From positions 62,001-126,000 of the forward strand of contig DIMG01000016.1 in the NCBI GenBank assembly GCA_002425415.1: 64,000 nt of DNA. Reading direction: 5' to 3'. The DNA is from Micavibrio sp. UBA5572 (GTDB lineage: Bacteria > Pseudomonadota > Alphaproteobacteria > Micavibrionales > Micavibrionaceae). Under the pieces are notes generated by a model, which was given only the letters and a program-made list of their open reading frames with translations, searched no databases and had not been told where the DNA came from. Below, piece after piece: positions 44,229-52,397 of the stretch. Both the position numbers and the translations under genes were made by a program. Numbering within the stretch: position 1 is the stretch's first letter; the number at the start of each line of letters is the position of its first letter.

Positions 44229-45638
44229 ATGACAGCTCGCGTCCTTGTCGTTGATGATATTTTGCCTAATGTCAAATTGCTCGAAGCCAAGTTGATGGCC
44301 GAGTATTATGAAGTTGTTACGGCTTTAAATGGCCCCGAGGCCTTGAAGAAAATTGTGGAATGCAATCCTGATGTCGTTTTACTCGATGTGATGATGCCTG
44401 GTATGGACGGGTTCGAGGTTTGTCGGCAGATTAAAGCCAATCCATTGACTGCGCATATTCCTGTGGTCATGGTTACGGCGTTGACCGATGTTGAGGATCG
44501 TGTGCGCGGTCTTGAAAATGGAGCAGATGATTTTTTGTCCAAGCCTGTGAATGATGTTGCGTTAATGGCACGGGTGCGGTCTCTTGTTCGCTTGAAAATG
44601 ACGATTGACGAATGGCGGGCGCGTGAAAGTACGGCGTCTCAATTGGGTGTAACTGATGAAGCGTTGACCGTTATGACTCAACCAGTTGAACAAGCCCAGA
44701 TTCTGGTTCTTGAGGATATGGCGTTTGATGCTAATCGAATTGTTGATGCTATGGGGCGTGACCAGAATGCTGTGAGTGTTGTTACCAGTGGTATGGATGC
44801 GCTTAAAGAAATTGCGGTTAAAGATTTTGATTTGATCTTTTTGTCGTTGAATTTAAAAAACGAAGATGGGGCGAGGTTTTGTGCTCATTTGCGGTCTAAT
44901 GAGCGCAGTCGTTCAACCCCGATTGTTATGTTAGGGAATGACACGGATCTAGAAAAAATCGCTCATTGTCTTGAAATTGGGGCTCATGATTATATCTTGC
45001 GGCCATTAGATCGTAACGAGATGTTGGCAAGGTGTCGGACACAAATTCGTCGTAAGCGGTTTCAGGACAAACTTCGTGCCAATTACGAAATATCTTTGTC
45101 GATGGCTTTGACCGATGCGTTGACGGGTCTTTATAATCGTCGTTATTTTGAAGTTCACATGCAGAAAATGTTGCAAACAGCGCGTGAGAATCACAAGCCG
45201 CTCGGTTTTCTCTATATCGATATTGACCATTTCAAGCCAGTGAATGATACACATGGGCATCAGGTTGGTGATGAGATTCTAAAAGGTTTTGCCGCCCGTA
45301 TCAAAGATGGTGTGCGTTCTTTTGATCTGGTTGCCCGTTTAGGTGGAGAAGAATTTGTTGCTATTCTTCCTGATACGACAGAAGAGGTTGCCTGTCTTAT
45401 TGCCGAACGTTTGCGGCGCGTTGTTGCTGATACTCCATTTCCATGTAGTGCCAAAGACGGGCAGTTGAGTATTACGGCATCGTTTGGAGGTATTGTTCTT
45501 TCTGATGGGCAAGCCGAGCAAATGGATGTCGGTGCATTGATTCAAAGAGCGGATGCGCAGTTATATGAAGCCAAGAACAATGGACGAAACTGTATTTATT
45601 TTGATGGTAAGGGGCGGTTGTCAACGCCAACCTCATAA
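44229..45638 (+). CDS. pleD: Diguanylate cyclase response regulator PleD
   Basis: A 469-residue protein with PleD architecture: receiver 1 (ARVLVVDDILPNVKLLEAKL, Asp in VVLLDVMMPGMDGFEVC), a degenerate receiver 2 (about residues 155-285) and a GGDEF domain with RLGGEEFVAILPD. The I-site RSFD lies five residues before GGEEF. Receiver phosphorylation would cause dimerisation and c-di-GMP synthesis at the pole. Immediately behind divK, as in Caulobacter. A bidirectional terminator follows. Confidence 0.95.
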   Translation: MTARVLVVDDILPNVKLLEAKLMAEYYEVVTALNGPEALKKIVECNPDVVLLDVMMPGMDGFEVCRQIKANPLTAHIPVVMVTALTDVEDRVRGLENGADDFLSKPVNDVALMARVRSLVRLKMTIDEWRARESTASQLGVTDEALTVMTQPVEQAQILVLEDMAFDANRIVDAMGRDQNAVSVVTSGMDALKEIAVKDFDLIFLSLNLKNEDGARFCAHLRSNERSRSTPIVMLGNDTDLEKIAHCLEIGAHDYILRPLDRNEMLARCRTQIRRKRFQDKLRANYEISLSMALTDALTGLYNRRYFEVHMQKMLQTARENHKPLGFLYIDIDHFKPVNDTHGHQVGDEILKGFAARIKDGVRSFDLVARLGGEEFVAILPDTTEEVACLIAERLRRVVADTPFPCSAKDGQLSITASFGGIVLSDGQAEQMDVGALIQRADAQLYEAKNNGRNCIYFDGKGRLSTPTS

Positions 45639-45651
45639 ATGCCGCATTAAA

Positions 45652-45680
45652 AAAAACCACTCGATTTTGAGTGGTTTTTT
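45652..45680. terminator. Bidirectional terminator between pleD and rpmG
   Basis: Arms AAACCACTC (45654-45662) and GAGTGGTTT (45669-45677) with A and T runs on both sides. It can end both pleD (plus) and rpmG (minus) transcripts. Confidence 0.88.
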
Positions 45681-45739
45681 AAGTTTCTTGCAACCAACAC
45701 GCCTCGGAAGAAGCGTGAAGAGGTGTCCGCCGTAGCTTA

Positions 45740-45964
45740 TTACTTTTTATGCGGAGGCATTTTCTTTTCTTCAAAAATGACGTGGCAGCCAAGCTTGCCG
45801 TTTTCAGGGTTGATCGCCCGTGGGTCATATTTACGGAAGGACATTTTTTCCGTGATGTTTTTTGGATTCTTTTGGATGTAATAGGTGAAACCTGTCGGGT
45901 TGCCCTTGACATTTTTCCCTGTGCTCAACAAACGAACTTTAACAATTGCGCCTTTTTTAGCCAT
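45740..45964 (-). CDS. rpmG: 50S ribosomal protein L33 (long form)
   Basis: The L33 core is visible in GFTYYIQKNPKN, TEKMSFRKYDPRA and HVIFEEKKM. The protein has 74 residues, about 20 more than usual, through an insertion after VRLLSTG (KNVKGNPT) and another one after KYDP (INPENGKLG). It lacks the four zinc cysteines, so it is the zinc-independent form. It stands next to pleD, a common alphaproteobacterial order. An AAAGGTAAAA stretch before ATG serves as ribosome site. Confidence 0.9.
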   Translation of the reverse strand: MAKKGAIVKVRLLSTGKNVKGNPTGFTYYIQKNPKNITEKMSFRKYDPRAINPENGKLGCHVIFEEKKMPPHKK

Positions 45965-46100
45965 TTTTTTTACCTTTTAACTTGGAATTCAGTGCGTCAA
46001 AATAAGCATTTTCGGGGCAATGTCAAGAAAAACAACAATAATTCTTGCCCACACAGAGTTGTCTTATTATTTACATAATTTATTGAGCGTGATTGCTTAA

Positions 46101-47198
46101 TTATTGTGGTGTCCTATGAGGTATGGAGAGTAATTGCCCTATAGAAAATCTGGATATTTCATTTTCAATCCGAATGTTTATGATCGTTGCTTGATTTGCA
46201 AATTCGATCATTAAATCTTGTGCAATACCATGCTGAATACATAGAGGATGTTTCTTTTCTGTAAATGAGGTCGCGATGTCTTGTATAAAAGTAGTGCCGC
46301 AACGTTCTATCGCTCCATTTGATATGGCTCGATTGACCGCGCTTCTCATGGAATTAATGCTCAATCCAGTTGAGCTGTTAATCATTGAAGATCCTATATA
46401 GATTTGTCCATCCGTGCAGCGAATAGCTGTGCCATTCTTTAAATGAGCAGTTCCCCATGAGTATGAGTTGTGGGCGGCAAGATTTGCGGCATCGATCAGA
46501 CTGATTTGATTGGAATGCGCTTGCTGCTCAATATGGTAAACGTTTTCAATGTGAGGTTTGTCTTGTTGGGTTGTGTCCCCAAATCTGAAACCAACGGGTA
46601 AGAGATCGGACATTCTGAATAGAACGCCATCTTTGTGGTCATCGATCAAAACAATTGTGTTCGAACCAGAGAAATCATTCATGACTTGGCGACAAGCTCC
46701 GCATGGTGAACCATCGGATAAGGCTTGCAAAACAAATTTATTTTTTAGCCATCCAGGGGTTAGTCCGGCGAAATTCGTTTGAGGCTGTTTTTCTTGCTCT
46801 TGTACAGCCAAGTCAACGGCTGTTTCTATGTGTTTTCCGTTTTTGCTTCCCAAAGTTTGGGTGTATGGTGGCGGTGCGTTGATGCATGATATGGCGATCA
46901 TTTGCAGGAAATCTCGACGGTGAAAATGTTCCCCTTGTGTTACGGCATCCAAAATAGCAGATCTTTCACCGCAGTTTAGCCCCTCGCTAATGGCGGTTTC
47001 AGTGTTTTGCCCCATATGTTCCGTTCCGCGCCATGTTCTTATGGCCGCTCCGACAGGGAACCCAGAATAAGGTGAGTACGAGCGTCTAGCTGCTGTTCTG
47101 GATTTTATTAATAGACCTTTTCTTTCGGTCACGCTTCGCGCAGAATGATTCTCTGGCAAAGAGGTAATAATGTCTGTTTGGTCAGGAATCGTTAACAT
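46101..47198 (-). CDS. Two-domain cytidine deaminase-like protein
   Basis: A 365-residue protein related to cytidine deaminase. The N-terminal half starts with SYSPYSGFPVGAAIRT, then GLNCGERSAI (Cys76, Glu78) and SPCGACRQVMNDF (Cys166, Cys169), the zinc site. Between the first and second motif lie 87 residues, whereas known enzymes have about 25-35. The C-terminal half (AANLAAHNSYSWGTAHLKNG and following) resembles the second, non-catalytic domain of dimeric E. coli-type Cdd. A role in pyrimidine salvage is possible, but the insertion and the divergent XRE regulator set it apart. A ribosome site AAAGGTG precedes ATG. Confidence 0.75.
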   Translation of the reverse strand: MLTIPDQTDIITSLPENHSARSVTERKGLLIKSRTAARRSYSPYSGFPVGAAIRTWRGTEHMGQNTETAISEGLNCGERSAILDAVTQGEHFHRRDFLQMIAISCINAPPPYTQTLGSKNGKHIETAVDLAVQEQEKQPQTNFAGLTPGWLKNKFVLQALSDGSPCGACRQVMNDFSGSNTIVLIDDHKDGVLFRMSDLLPVGFRFGDTTQQDKPHIENVYHIEQQAHSNQISLIDAANLAAHNSYSWGTAHLKNGTAIRCTDGQIYIGSSMINSSTGLSINSMRSAVNRAISNGAIERCGTTFIQDIATSFTEKKHPLCIQHGIAQDLMIEFANQATIINIRIENEISRFSIGQLLSIPHRTPQ

Positions 47199-47257
47199 GG
47201 CACACCTTTATAATTTATTATGTTTTGCATATTTATTTAATTATAACTTCTATTAAC

Positions 47258-47267
47258 ATAACGTTAT
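47258..47267. promoter_or_regulatory. Palindrome between deaminase and XRE gene
   Basis: ATAACGTTAT is a 10-bp perfect palindrome in the 120-bp divergent intergenic space, about 52 bp before the regulator and 60 bp before the deaminase start. It is a candidate operator for the adjacent XRE protein. Confidence 0.35.
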
Positions 47268-47318
47268 TTTGGCTGTCAATGTTTTTTTATAAACTTTTAT
47301 GTAATAATTTATGATGCC

Positions 47319-47960
47319 ATGATTACTCTTCAACAAATTAAGGCGGCCAGAGCCCTTCTGGATTGGAATCAAAAGGAGTTGGGGGAGCAAACCGGACTTT
47401 CCCAGACTGCTATTGCTAATATTGAAAGCGGGCGGTTTAGGCCGACAGAACAATCCACGCAAGCCATTTTAAAAGCTTTTGAAAGATCTGGGCTTGAGTT
47501 TATGCCAGGAGGGGTTCGTAAACAGCTTAATATCATTGAAATCATAGAAGGAAATGATTTTGAAACGCGGATTATGGATTTTGTCTATGATACGCTTTGC
47601 CGTTCTGGACATAAGGAAGTGCTGATTTCAGGCGTGGATTATAAGAGAATTCAGGATGAGCATCGGGATTCGGTCAATGGTCATATCAAAAGACTTCAGG
47701 ATGCAGGTAAGCAAGAACGACTTCTGATTAAGTCGGATAATACTGCTCATGATATTATGGGGCCTATGGAATGGCATAGGCAGGTTGCTGATAATTTGTT
47801 TTCTGCAAGTACTCCCAGTTTCATTTTTTCCGATTATTTTGCGATTGATCTTGTTGGGCGCAAGCAGATTATTTTGATTCAAAATGCAGAGCTGGCTGAA
47901 GAACAGCGCAGACGTTTTGATTATATTTGGCAAAATGCCAGTTGCCCCATTGAGAATTGA
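47319..47960 (+). CDS. XRE-family regulator with C-terminal sensor domain
   Basis: The 213-residue protein has an N-terminal lambda-Cro-type HTH (ITLQQIKAARALLDWNQKEL, GLSQTAIANIESG) and a 140-residue C-terminal domain (residues 70-213). That part has a pattern of alternating strands and helices (HKEVLISGVDYKRIQDEHRD, TPSFIFSDYFAIDLVG, KQIILIQNAELAEEQRRRFD) resembling ligand-binding or TrmB-like modules. It is divergent from the deaminase-like gene and probably regulates it. It ends 2 bp from the convergent rnr gene. Confidence 0.8.
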   Translation: MITLQQIKAARALLDWNQKELGEQTGLSQTAIANIESGRFRPTEQSTQAILKAFERSGLEFMPGGVRKQLNIIEIIEGNDFETRIMDFVYDTLCRSGHKEVLISGVDYKRIQDEHRDSVNGHIKRLQDAGKQERLLIKSDNTAHDIMGPMEWHRQVADNLFSASTPSFIFSDYFAIDLVGRKQIILIQNAELAEEQRRRFDYIWQNASCPIEN

Positions 47961-47962
47961 TT

Positions 47963-50311
47963 TTATTCCGGACGGGGTTTGGGTTTGAATTTCCCTGACT
48001 TGGGTTTTTGGGAATTCGATTTGTGGTTTTTTTCGCTCTTTTTGTTATCGCGGTCTTTTGACGGGTGTTTGCTTTTGGTCTTTGGAGCGGATTTTCTTTC
48101 AAAAGATCTTTTGTCCCTCCTGTCTCCTCCGGATTGGTTTTTGGATTTATATCCATCAACCTCTGCTCCACGCTCTGCACCAACCAATTCAAAAACCGAG
48201 CTGCCGGTTAATGGATCGGCTTCGAGGATGCGAACCAAAACAGGTGCGCCCAAGCGGAATGTTCGGCCTGATCTGCGCCCAATCAAGGCGTGATGGGCTT
48301 CGTCATGGATGTAGTAATCGCTGGGGAGTGACCGGATCGGAACGAGGCCATCGGCTCCGGTCGAAACCAGTTTGATGAATAATCCGAAACGGGTGACGCC
48401 ACTGATGCGGCCTTCGAATTCCATACCGATTTTGTCGCTTAAATAAGCCGCCGTGAAGCGGTCGACCGAGTTGCGTTCGGCTTCGGCAGAGGTGCGTTCG
48501 GTGGAAGAAATATGTTGTGCAATTTCCGAGAGCTTGACGGTTTCATGGTCAGTCAATCCGCCATCTCCAAGATTATAGGCATGGATCAATGACCTATGGA
48601 CAATCAAATCAGCATAACGGCGAATAGGAGAGGTGAAGTGGGCATAACGTTGCAGTGCCAATCCGAAATGACCGATATTTTCTGGGTCATAAACGGCTTG
48701 GGATTGTGAGCGTAAAATTATTTCCGAGATTAAAAACCCCATCGGCATTTTTTTTGCTTTTTCCAACAGGTGATTTAATTGCGATGGGCCGGCAATTCCG
48801 CTTTTGGGTAATGTCAATCCGAATGCTTCAAGGAAGGTTGATGCCGACATCAGTTTTTCACCCGTCGGACGGTCATGGATGCGGTAAATGCAGGGGGCTT
48901 GTTTGGCTTCCAGAGCTTCGGCGGCGGCGACATTGGCCAGAATCATAAATTCTTCAATGACTTTATGGGAGTCCAGACGTTCACGAATGGCAACACCGGT
49001 CATTTCCCCTTTATCATTCACGACGATTTTCCGTTCGGGAATATCAAGGTCGAGGGCTCCGCGTTTGATGCGGGCGGCATCCAGAATTTTCCATGCTTGA
49101 TAGAGAGGTTTGATGACTTCGTCCATCAGGGGGGCTGTGGTGTCATCGGTTTGTCCGGTGATGGCTGCTTGAACCTGTTCATAGGTCAGGCGTGCGCGCG
49201 ACATCATCAGGCCGCGTACAAATTTATGTTTTAATAATTTACCGTCTTTGTTAACCCACATGTGAACGGCCAATGTGGCACGAGGTTCATGGGGGCGCAG
49301 AGAGCATAAATCGTTCGAGAGTTTTTCCGGTAACATCGGTAAAACACGGTCAGGAAAATAGGTCGAGTTGCCGCGCAGATAGGCTTCCTTGTCCAGTTCT
49401 TTTCCATGTAAAACGTAATGGGATACGTCGGCAATGGCGACGACCAGATGAAATCCGCCTTCGTTGTTTGGTTGTGTGTCGGGTTCTGCGAAGACGGCAT
49501 CGTCAAAATCGCGCGCGTCTGATCCGTCAATTGTGACCAAGGGAATATCACGCAAATCTGTGCGGTTGCCCAAAGACGGAATGGTCATGTCATCGGTTTC
49601 GGCAATGACAGATTCGGGGAAGGTCGGGCGTAGACCCGCTTCGTAAAGAGCCATCAGGCTGATGACTTTCGGGTTGTCGATGTTACCGACGACTTCAACA
49701 ATACGGACTTTTTTTCTTAAAGATGATCGGGAGGGCTGGATTTCGGCGACAACAATTTGTCCGACCAAGGCTCCATTTAATTCTGTGGATGGAATGTCAA
49801 AGTCATGTTTGGCGCGGCGGTCAACGGGAGCAAGAAGATACCCTCCTTTGATTTGCTTAATATATCCGACAATGCGGGCGGTTGCGGCATCCACTTTTTT
49901 GATAATGATCGCTTCGAAGATATTGTGTCCGGCTTTTCTGACGCGAACCAAGGCGCGGTCACCGACCATGAAAGATGGGTGGCCTTTTTTGTCGGGCATG
50001 ATTTCTATGCGGGGTGGGGAGCCTTGTAAATCCGCTTGCCATTCTGCTGGTGTAGCAAAGAGATCGCCGTCAATATCAATATCGGTGATTTCAACCACGC
50101 AGACGGGGGGAAGGGCATCGGCGATTTTATAGGACTTTCCCATATCCTTGATTAGCAAGCCTTCTTCTTCCATTTCTTTGAGAAGTTTTTTTAGGGCAAT
50201 TCTGGCTTCTTCACCCTTAATGCCGAAGGCTGCGATGACGTCACGTTTGGTCATGGCAACCCCGAATTTTTCGAGGAGCTTTAGAATTTGTTCTTTATCG
50301 GGAAGTTTCAT
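47963..50311 (-). CDS. rnr: Ribonuclease R
   Basis: A 782-residue RNase R. In order: N-terminal winged-helix (KEQILKLLEKFGVAMTKRDV), cold-shock/OB domains, RNB nuclease domain with VTIDGSDARDFDDAVFA and catalytic acidic cluster, S1 domain (GRISGVTRFGLFIKLVSTGAD, in part), and a Lys-rich C-terminal tail (about 50 residues). It degrades structured RNA 3' to 5'. TTG at 50329 is an alternative start. The gene converges with the XRE regulator and is divergent from lpxC. Confidence 0.96.
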   Translation of the reverse strand: MKLPDKEQILKLLEKFGVAMTKRDVIAAFGIKGEEARIALKKLLKEMEEEGLLIKDMGKSYKIADALPPVCVVEITDIDIDGDLFATPAEWQADLQGSPPRIEIMPDKKGHPSFMVGDRALVRVRKAGHNIFEAIIIKKVDAATARIVGYIKQIKGGYLLAPVDRRAKHDFDIPSTELNGALVGQIVVAEIQPSRSSLRKKVRIVEVVGNIDNPKVISLMALYEAGLRPTFPESVIAETDDMTIPSLGNRTDLRDIPLVTIDGSDARDFDDAVFAEPDTQPNNEGGFHLVVAIADVSHYVLHGKELDKEAYLRGNSTYFPDRVLPMLPEKLSNDLCSLRPHEPRATLAVHMWVNKDGKLLKHKFVRGLMMSRARLTYEQVQAAITGQTDDTTAPLMDEVIKPLYQAWKILDAARIKRGALDLDIPERKIVVNDKGEMTGVAIRERLDSHKVIEEFMILANVAAAEALEAKQAPCIYRIHDRPTGEKLMSASTFLEAFGLTLPKSGIAGPSQLNHLLEKAKKMPMGFLISEIILRSQSQAVYDPENIGHFGLALQRYAHFTSPIRRYADLIVHRSLIHAYNLGDGGLTDHETVKLSEIAQHISSTERTSAEAERNSVDRFTAAYLSDKIGMEFEGRISGVTRFGLFIKLVSTGADGLVPIRSLPSDYYIHDEAHHALIGRRSGRTFRLGAPVLVRILEADPLTGSSVFELVGAERGAEVDGYKSKNQSGGDRRDKRSFERKSAPKTKSKHPSKDRDNKKSEKNHKSNSQKPKSGKFKPKPRPE

Positions 50312-50515
50312 AATACGATTATAATTCAATGGATTGTTTTTGTCGCGGCATTTTATCGATAATATTTTTCATATATTTTATTTGAAATGTTCCGGTGAAT
50401 GGGGAGTTGTAACAGAGCGCAATAGAGCGTGATTTGTCGCGGCGTACGGTCTGTATTACATTTCACAACAGATGAGTAGTGCTTCGCAACCCTTCAAGAG
50501 TCCTTGATTATCAAT

Positions 50516-51457
50516 ATGCAACATACGGTTCAAAACATTGTTACCCTCTGCGGCGTTGGCCTTCATTCGGGAGCCGAAACGGTTTTACGGATTAAGCCTG
50601 CGGTTGTTTCTTCGGGGGTGGTTTTCGTTCGTGTGGATGTTTCGGGCAAGAATAATGTTGTGCCTGCTCGTTGGGACAGGGTTGTCGATACACGGTTGTG
50701 TACGGTTGTTGGCAATGAAGACGGTGTGACGGTCGGCACGATTGAACATTTAATGGCGGCATTGGCGGCTTGTGGTGTTGATAATGCTGTGATCGAGCTG
50801 GATGGCCCTGAAGTGCCGATTATGGACGGAAGCTCCGAGCCCTTTATTGATGCTATTCTTGATGCCGGTTTGTCCGTTCAGACGGCTGCACGGCGGGCGA
50901 TCAAGATTTTGAAAGAAGTCAGTGTGCGTGATGGCGATAAAATTGCGGTGTTAACGCCCGGAATTGGTTCCCGCTATTCCATTGAGATTGATTTTTCTCA
51001 TCCTGAAATTGGCCGCCAGTCGGCAGAAATTGACATGTTTTCCGGTGATTTTATCGGTAAAATTGCTGAAGCACGGACTTTCGGGTTCTTGCATGAAGTG
51101 AATGCGTTGCGTGCTATGGGCTTGGCTTTGGGTGGGTCTTTGGACAATGCTATTGTTCTCGACACAGATTCTGTGATGAATCCCGAAGGATTGCGTTGTT
51201 CGAACGAATTTGCCCGTCATAAAGTTCTTGATGCGGTTGGTGATTTATATATTGCGGGTGGGCCTATCGTTGGGCAGTTTAAGGCCAGCAAACCCGGACA
51301 TAATATGAATAATCTGGTTTTGCGGGAATTGTTTTCTCGCCCTGATTCTTGGGCTTATGTTGACCTTTATATGGATCATGTTCCAGAGACAGGTGTAGGG
51401 ATTGCTGTAAATTCTTTTGTGGTGTCTTCCGTCAAGTCTGCCATCGGGGCAGTTTAG
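50516..51457 (+). CDS. lpxC: UDP-3-O-acyl-N-acetylglucosamine deacetylase
   Basis: LpxC of 313 residues. Zinc ligand and active-site segments are visible: GTIEHLMAALAACGVDNAVIEL (in part), DGPEVPIMDGSSEPFIDAI, EARTFGFLHEV, and HKVLDAVGDLYIAG with GPIVGQFKASKPGHNMNN. It catalyses the committed step of lipid A biosynthesis in the cytoplasm. TTG at 50504 is less likely than the ATG used. It begins the block lpxC-bamD-recN-ligA, an order found in many Alphaproteobacteria after ftsZ; ftsZ is not in the window. Confidence 0.97.
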   Translation: MQHTVQNIVTLCGVGLHSGAETVLRIKPAVVSSGVVFVRVDVSGKNNVVPARWDRVVDTRLCTVVGNEDGVTVGTIEHLMAALAACGVDNAVIELDGPEVPIMDGSSEPFIDAILDAGLSVQTAARRAIKILKEVSVRDGDKIAVLTPGIGSRYSIEIDFSHPEIGRQSAEIDMFSGDFIGKIAEARTFGFLHEVNALRAMGLALGGSLDNAIVLDTDSVMNPEGLRCSNEFARHKVLDAVGDLYIAGGPIVGQFKASKPGHNMNNLVLRELFSRPDSWAYVDLYMDHVPETGVGIAVNSFVVSSVKSAIGAV

Positions 51458-51548
51458 ATTTTTTCCTGATTTTTATTGGTAAATTGAACTTGGTGTCTTT
51501 CGAGCTTGGTGATAGATATAATCTATCTAAGTTTTTTTAAGGACTATC

Positions 51549-52370
51549 ATGAAAAAGACCTTCGCCAGCCTGCTTGTTTTTGCCGTAATTCTATCTGGAT
51601 GCACGTCTAAGGACGATGTTCAAGACCCTTTGACCGTTGATCGTCCGGCTGACGAGATTTTCAAGGATGCGGAAGCGGCCAATAAAGACGGGCAATATCA
51701 AAAAGCGTCTACTTTATATTCCGAGGTCGAGCGGCAGCACCCTTATTCCGAGTTTGCGACTTTATCCCAAATCCGTCAGGCCGAATCGGCTTATGAAGCT
51801 TTGAAATATGATGATGCGATTGTGTCATTGGATCGTTTTGTCGAGTTGCATCCCGGTCATGAAATGGTGCCTTATGCTTATTATATGAAGGCTATGTGTT
51901 ATTACGAGCGAATGACCGATGTTGCTCGGGATCAAGGAATGACTAAGTTGGCTCTTGATGCGTTGAGGGTTGTTGTCCAGCGGTTTCCAGAGACTAAATA
52001 TGCGCGGGATGCCAATTTGAAACTGGATTTGGTTCTGGATCACTTGGCCGGAAAAGAAATGGAAATCGGGCGGTATTACCAGAAGAAAAAAGAGTATAAC
52101 GCGGCGATCAATCGTTTTCTGGAAGTTGTGAAAAATTATCAGACAACGACCCATGTGCCCGAGGCTCTTCATCGTTTGGTCGAATCCTATACGGTTTTGG
52201 GTTTGCGCGATGAGGCAACTCGTGTGGCGGCTGTTCTTGGATATAATTATCCGGGGAACAAATGGTATGAAGATAGCTACGTCTTGCTTGACCCTTCCCA
52301 ACGCGGCAAGCTCCATGACCAAAGATCATGGGTCAGCCGGACAATTGGCTCTCTTTTGAAACCCGACTAA
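51549..52370 (+). CDS. bamD: Outer-membrane assembly lipoprotein BamD
   Basis: The 273-residue protein has a lipoprotein signal (LLVFAVILSGC, lipidated Cys near residue 18) and five TPR-like repeats, starting with DEIFKDAEAANKDGQYQKA. Segments ASTLYSEVERQHPYSEFAT and MTKLALDALRVVVQRFPETK show the BamD pattern. It is the essential accessory of the BamA complex for outer-membrane barrel insertion. It follows lpxC after 91 bp and precedes recN. Confidence 0.93.
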   Translation: MKKTFASLLVFAVILSGCTSKDDVQDPLTVDRPADEIFKDAEAANKDGQYQKASTLYSEVERQHPYSEFATLSQIRQAESAYEALKYDDAIVSLDRFVELHPGHEMVPYAYYMKAMCYYERMTDVARDQGMTKLALDALRVVVQRFPETKYARDANLKLDLVLDHLAGKEMEIGRYYQKKKEYNAAINRFLEVVKNYQTTTHVPEALHRLVESYTVLGLRDEATRVAAVLGYNYPGNKWYEDSYVLLDPSQRGKLHDQRSWVSRTIGSLLKPD

Positions 52371-52397
52371 TTATTAACATTTTGAGGAACGCGGAGC

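Noticed and set aside
45679..45912. 77-codon frame overlapping rpmG
   Set aside because: Shadow frame of the L33 gene.
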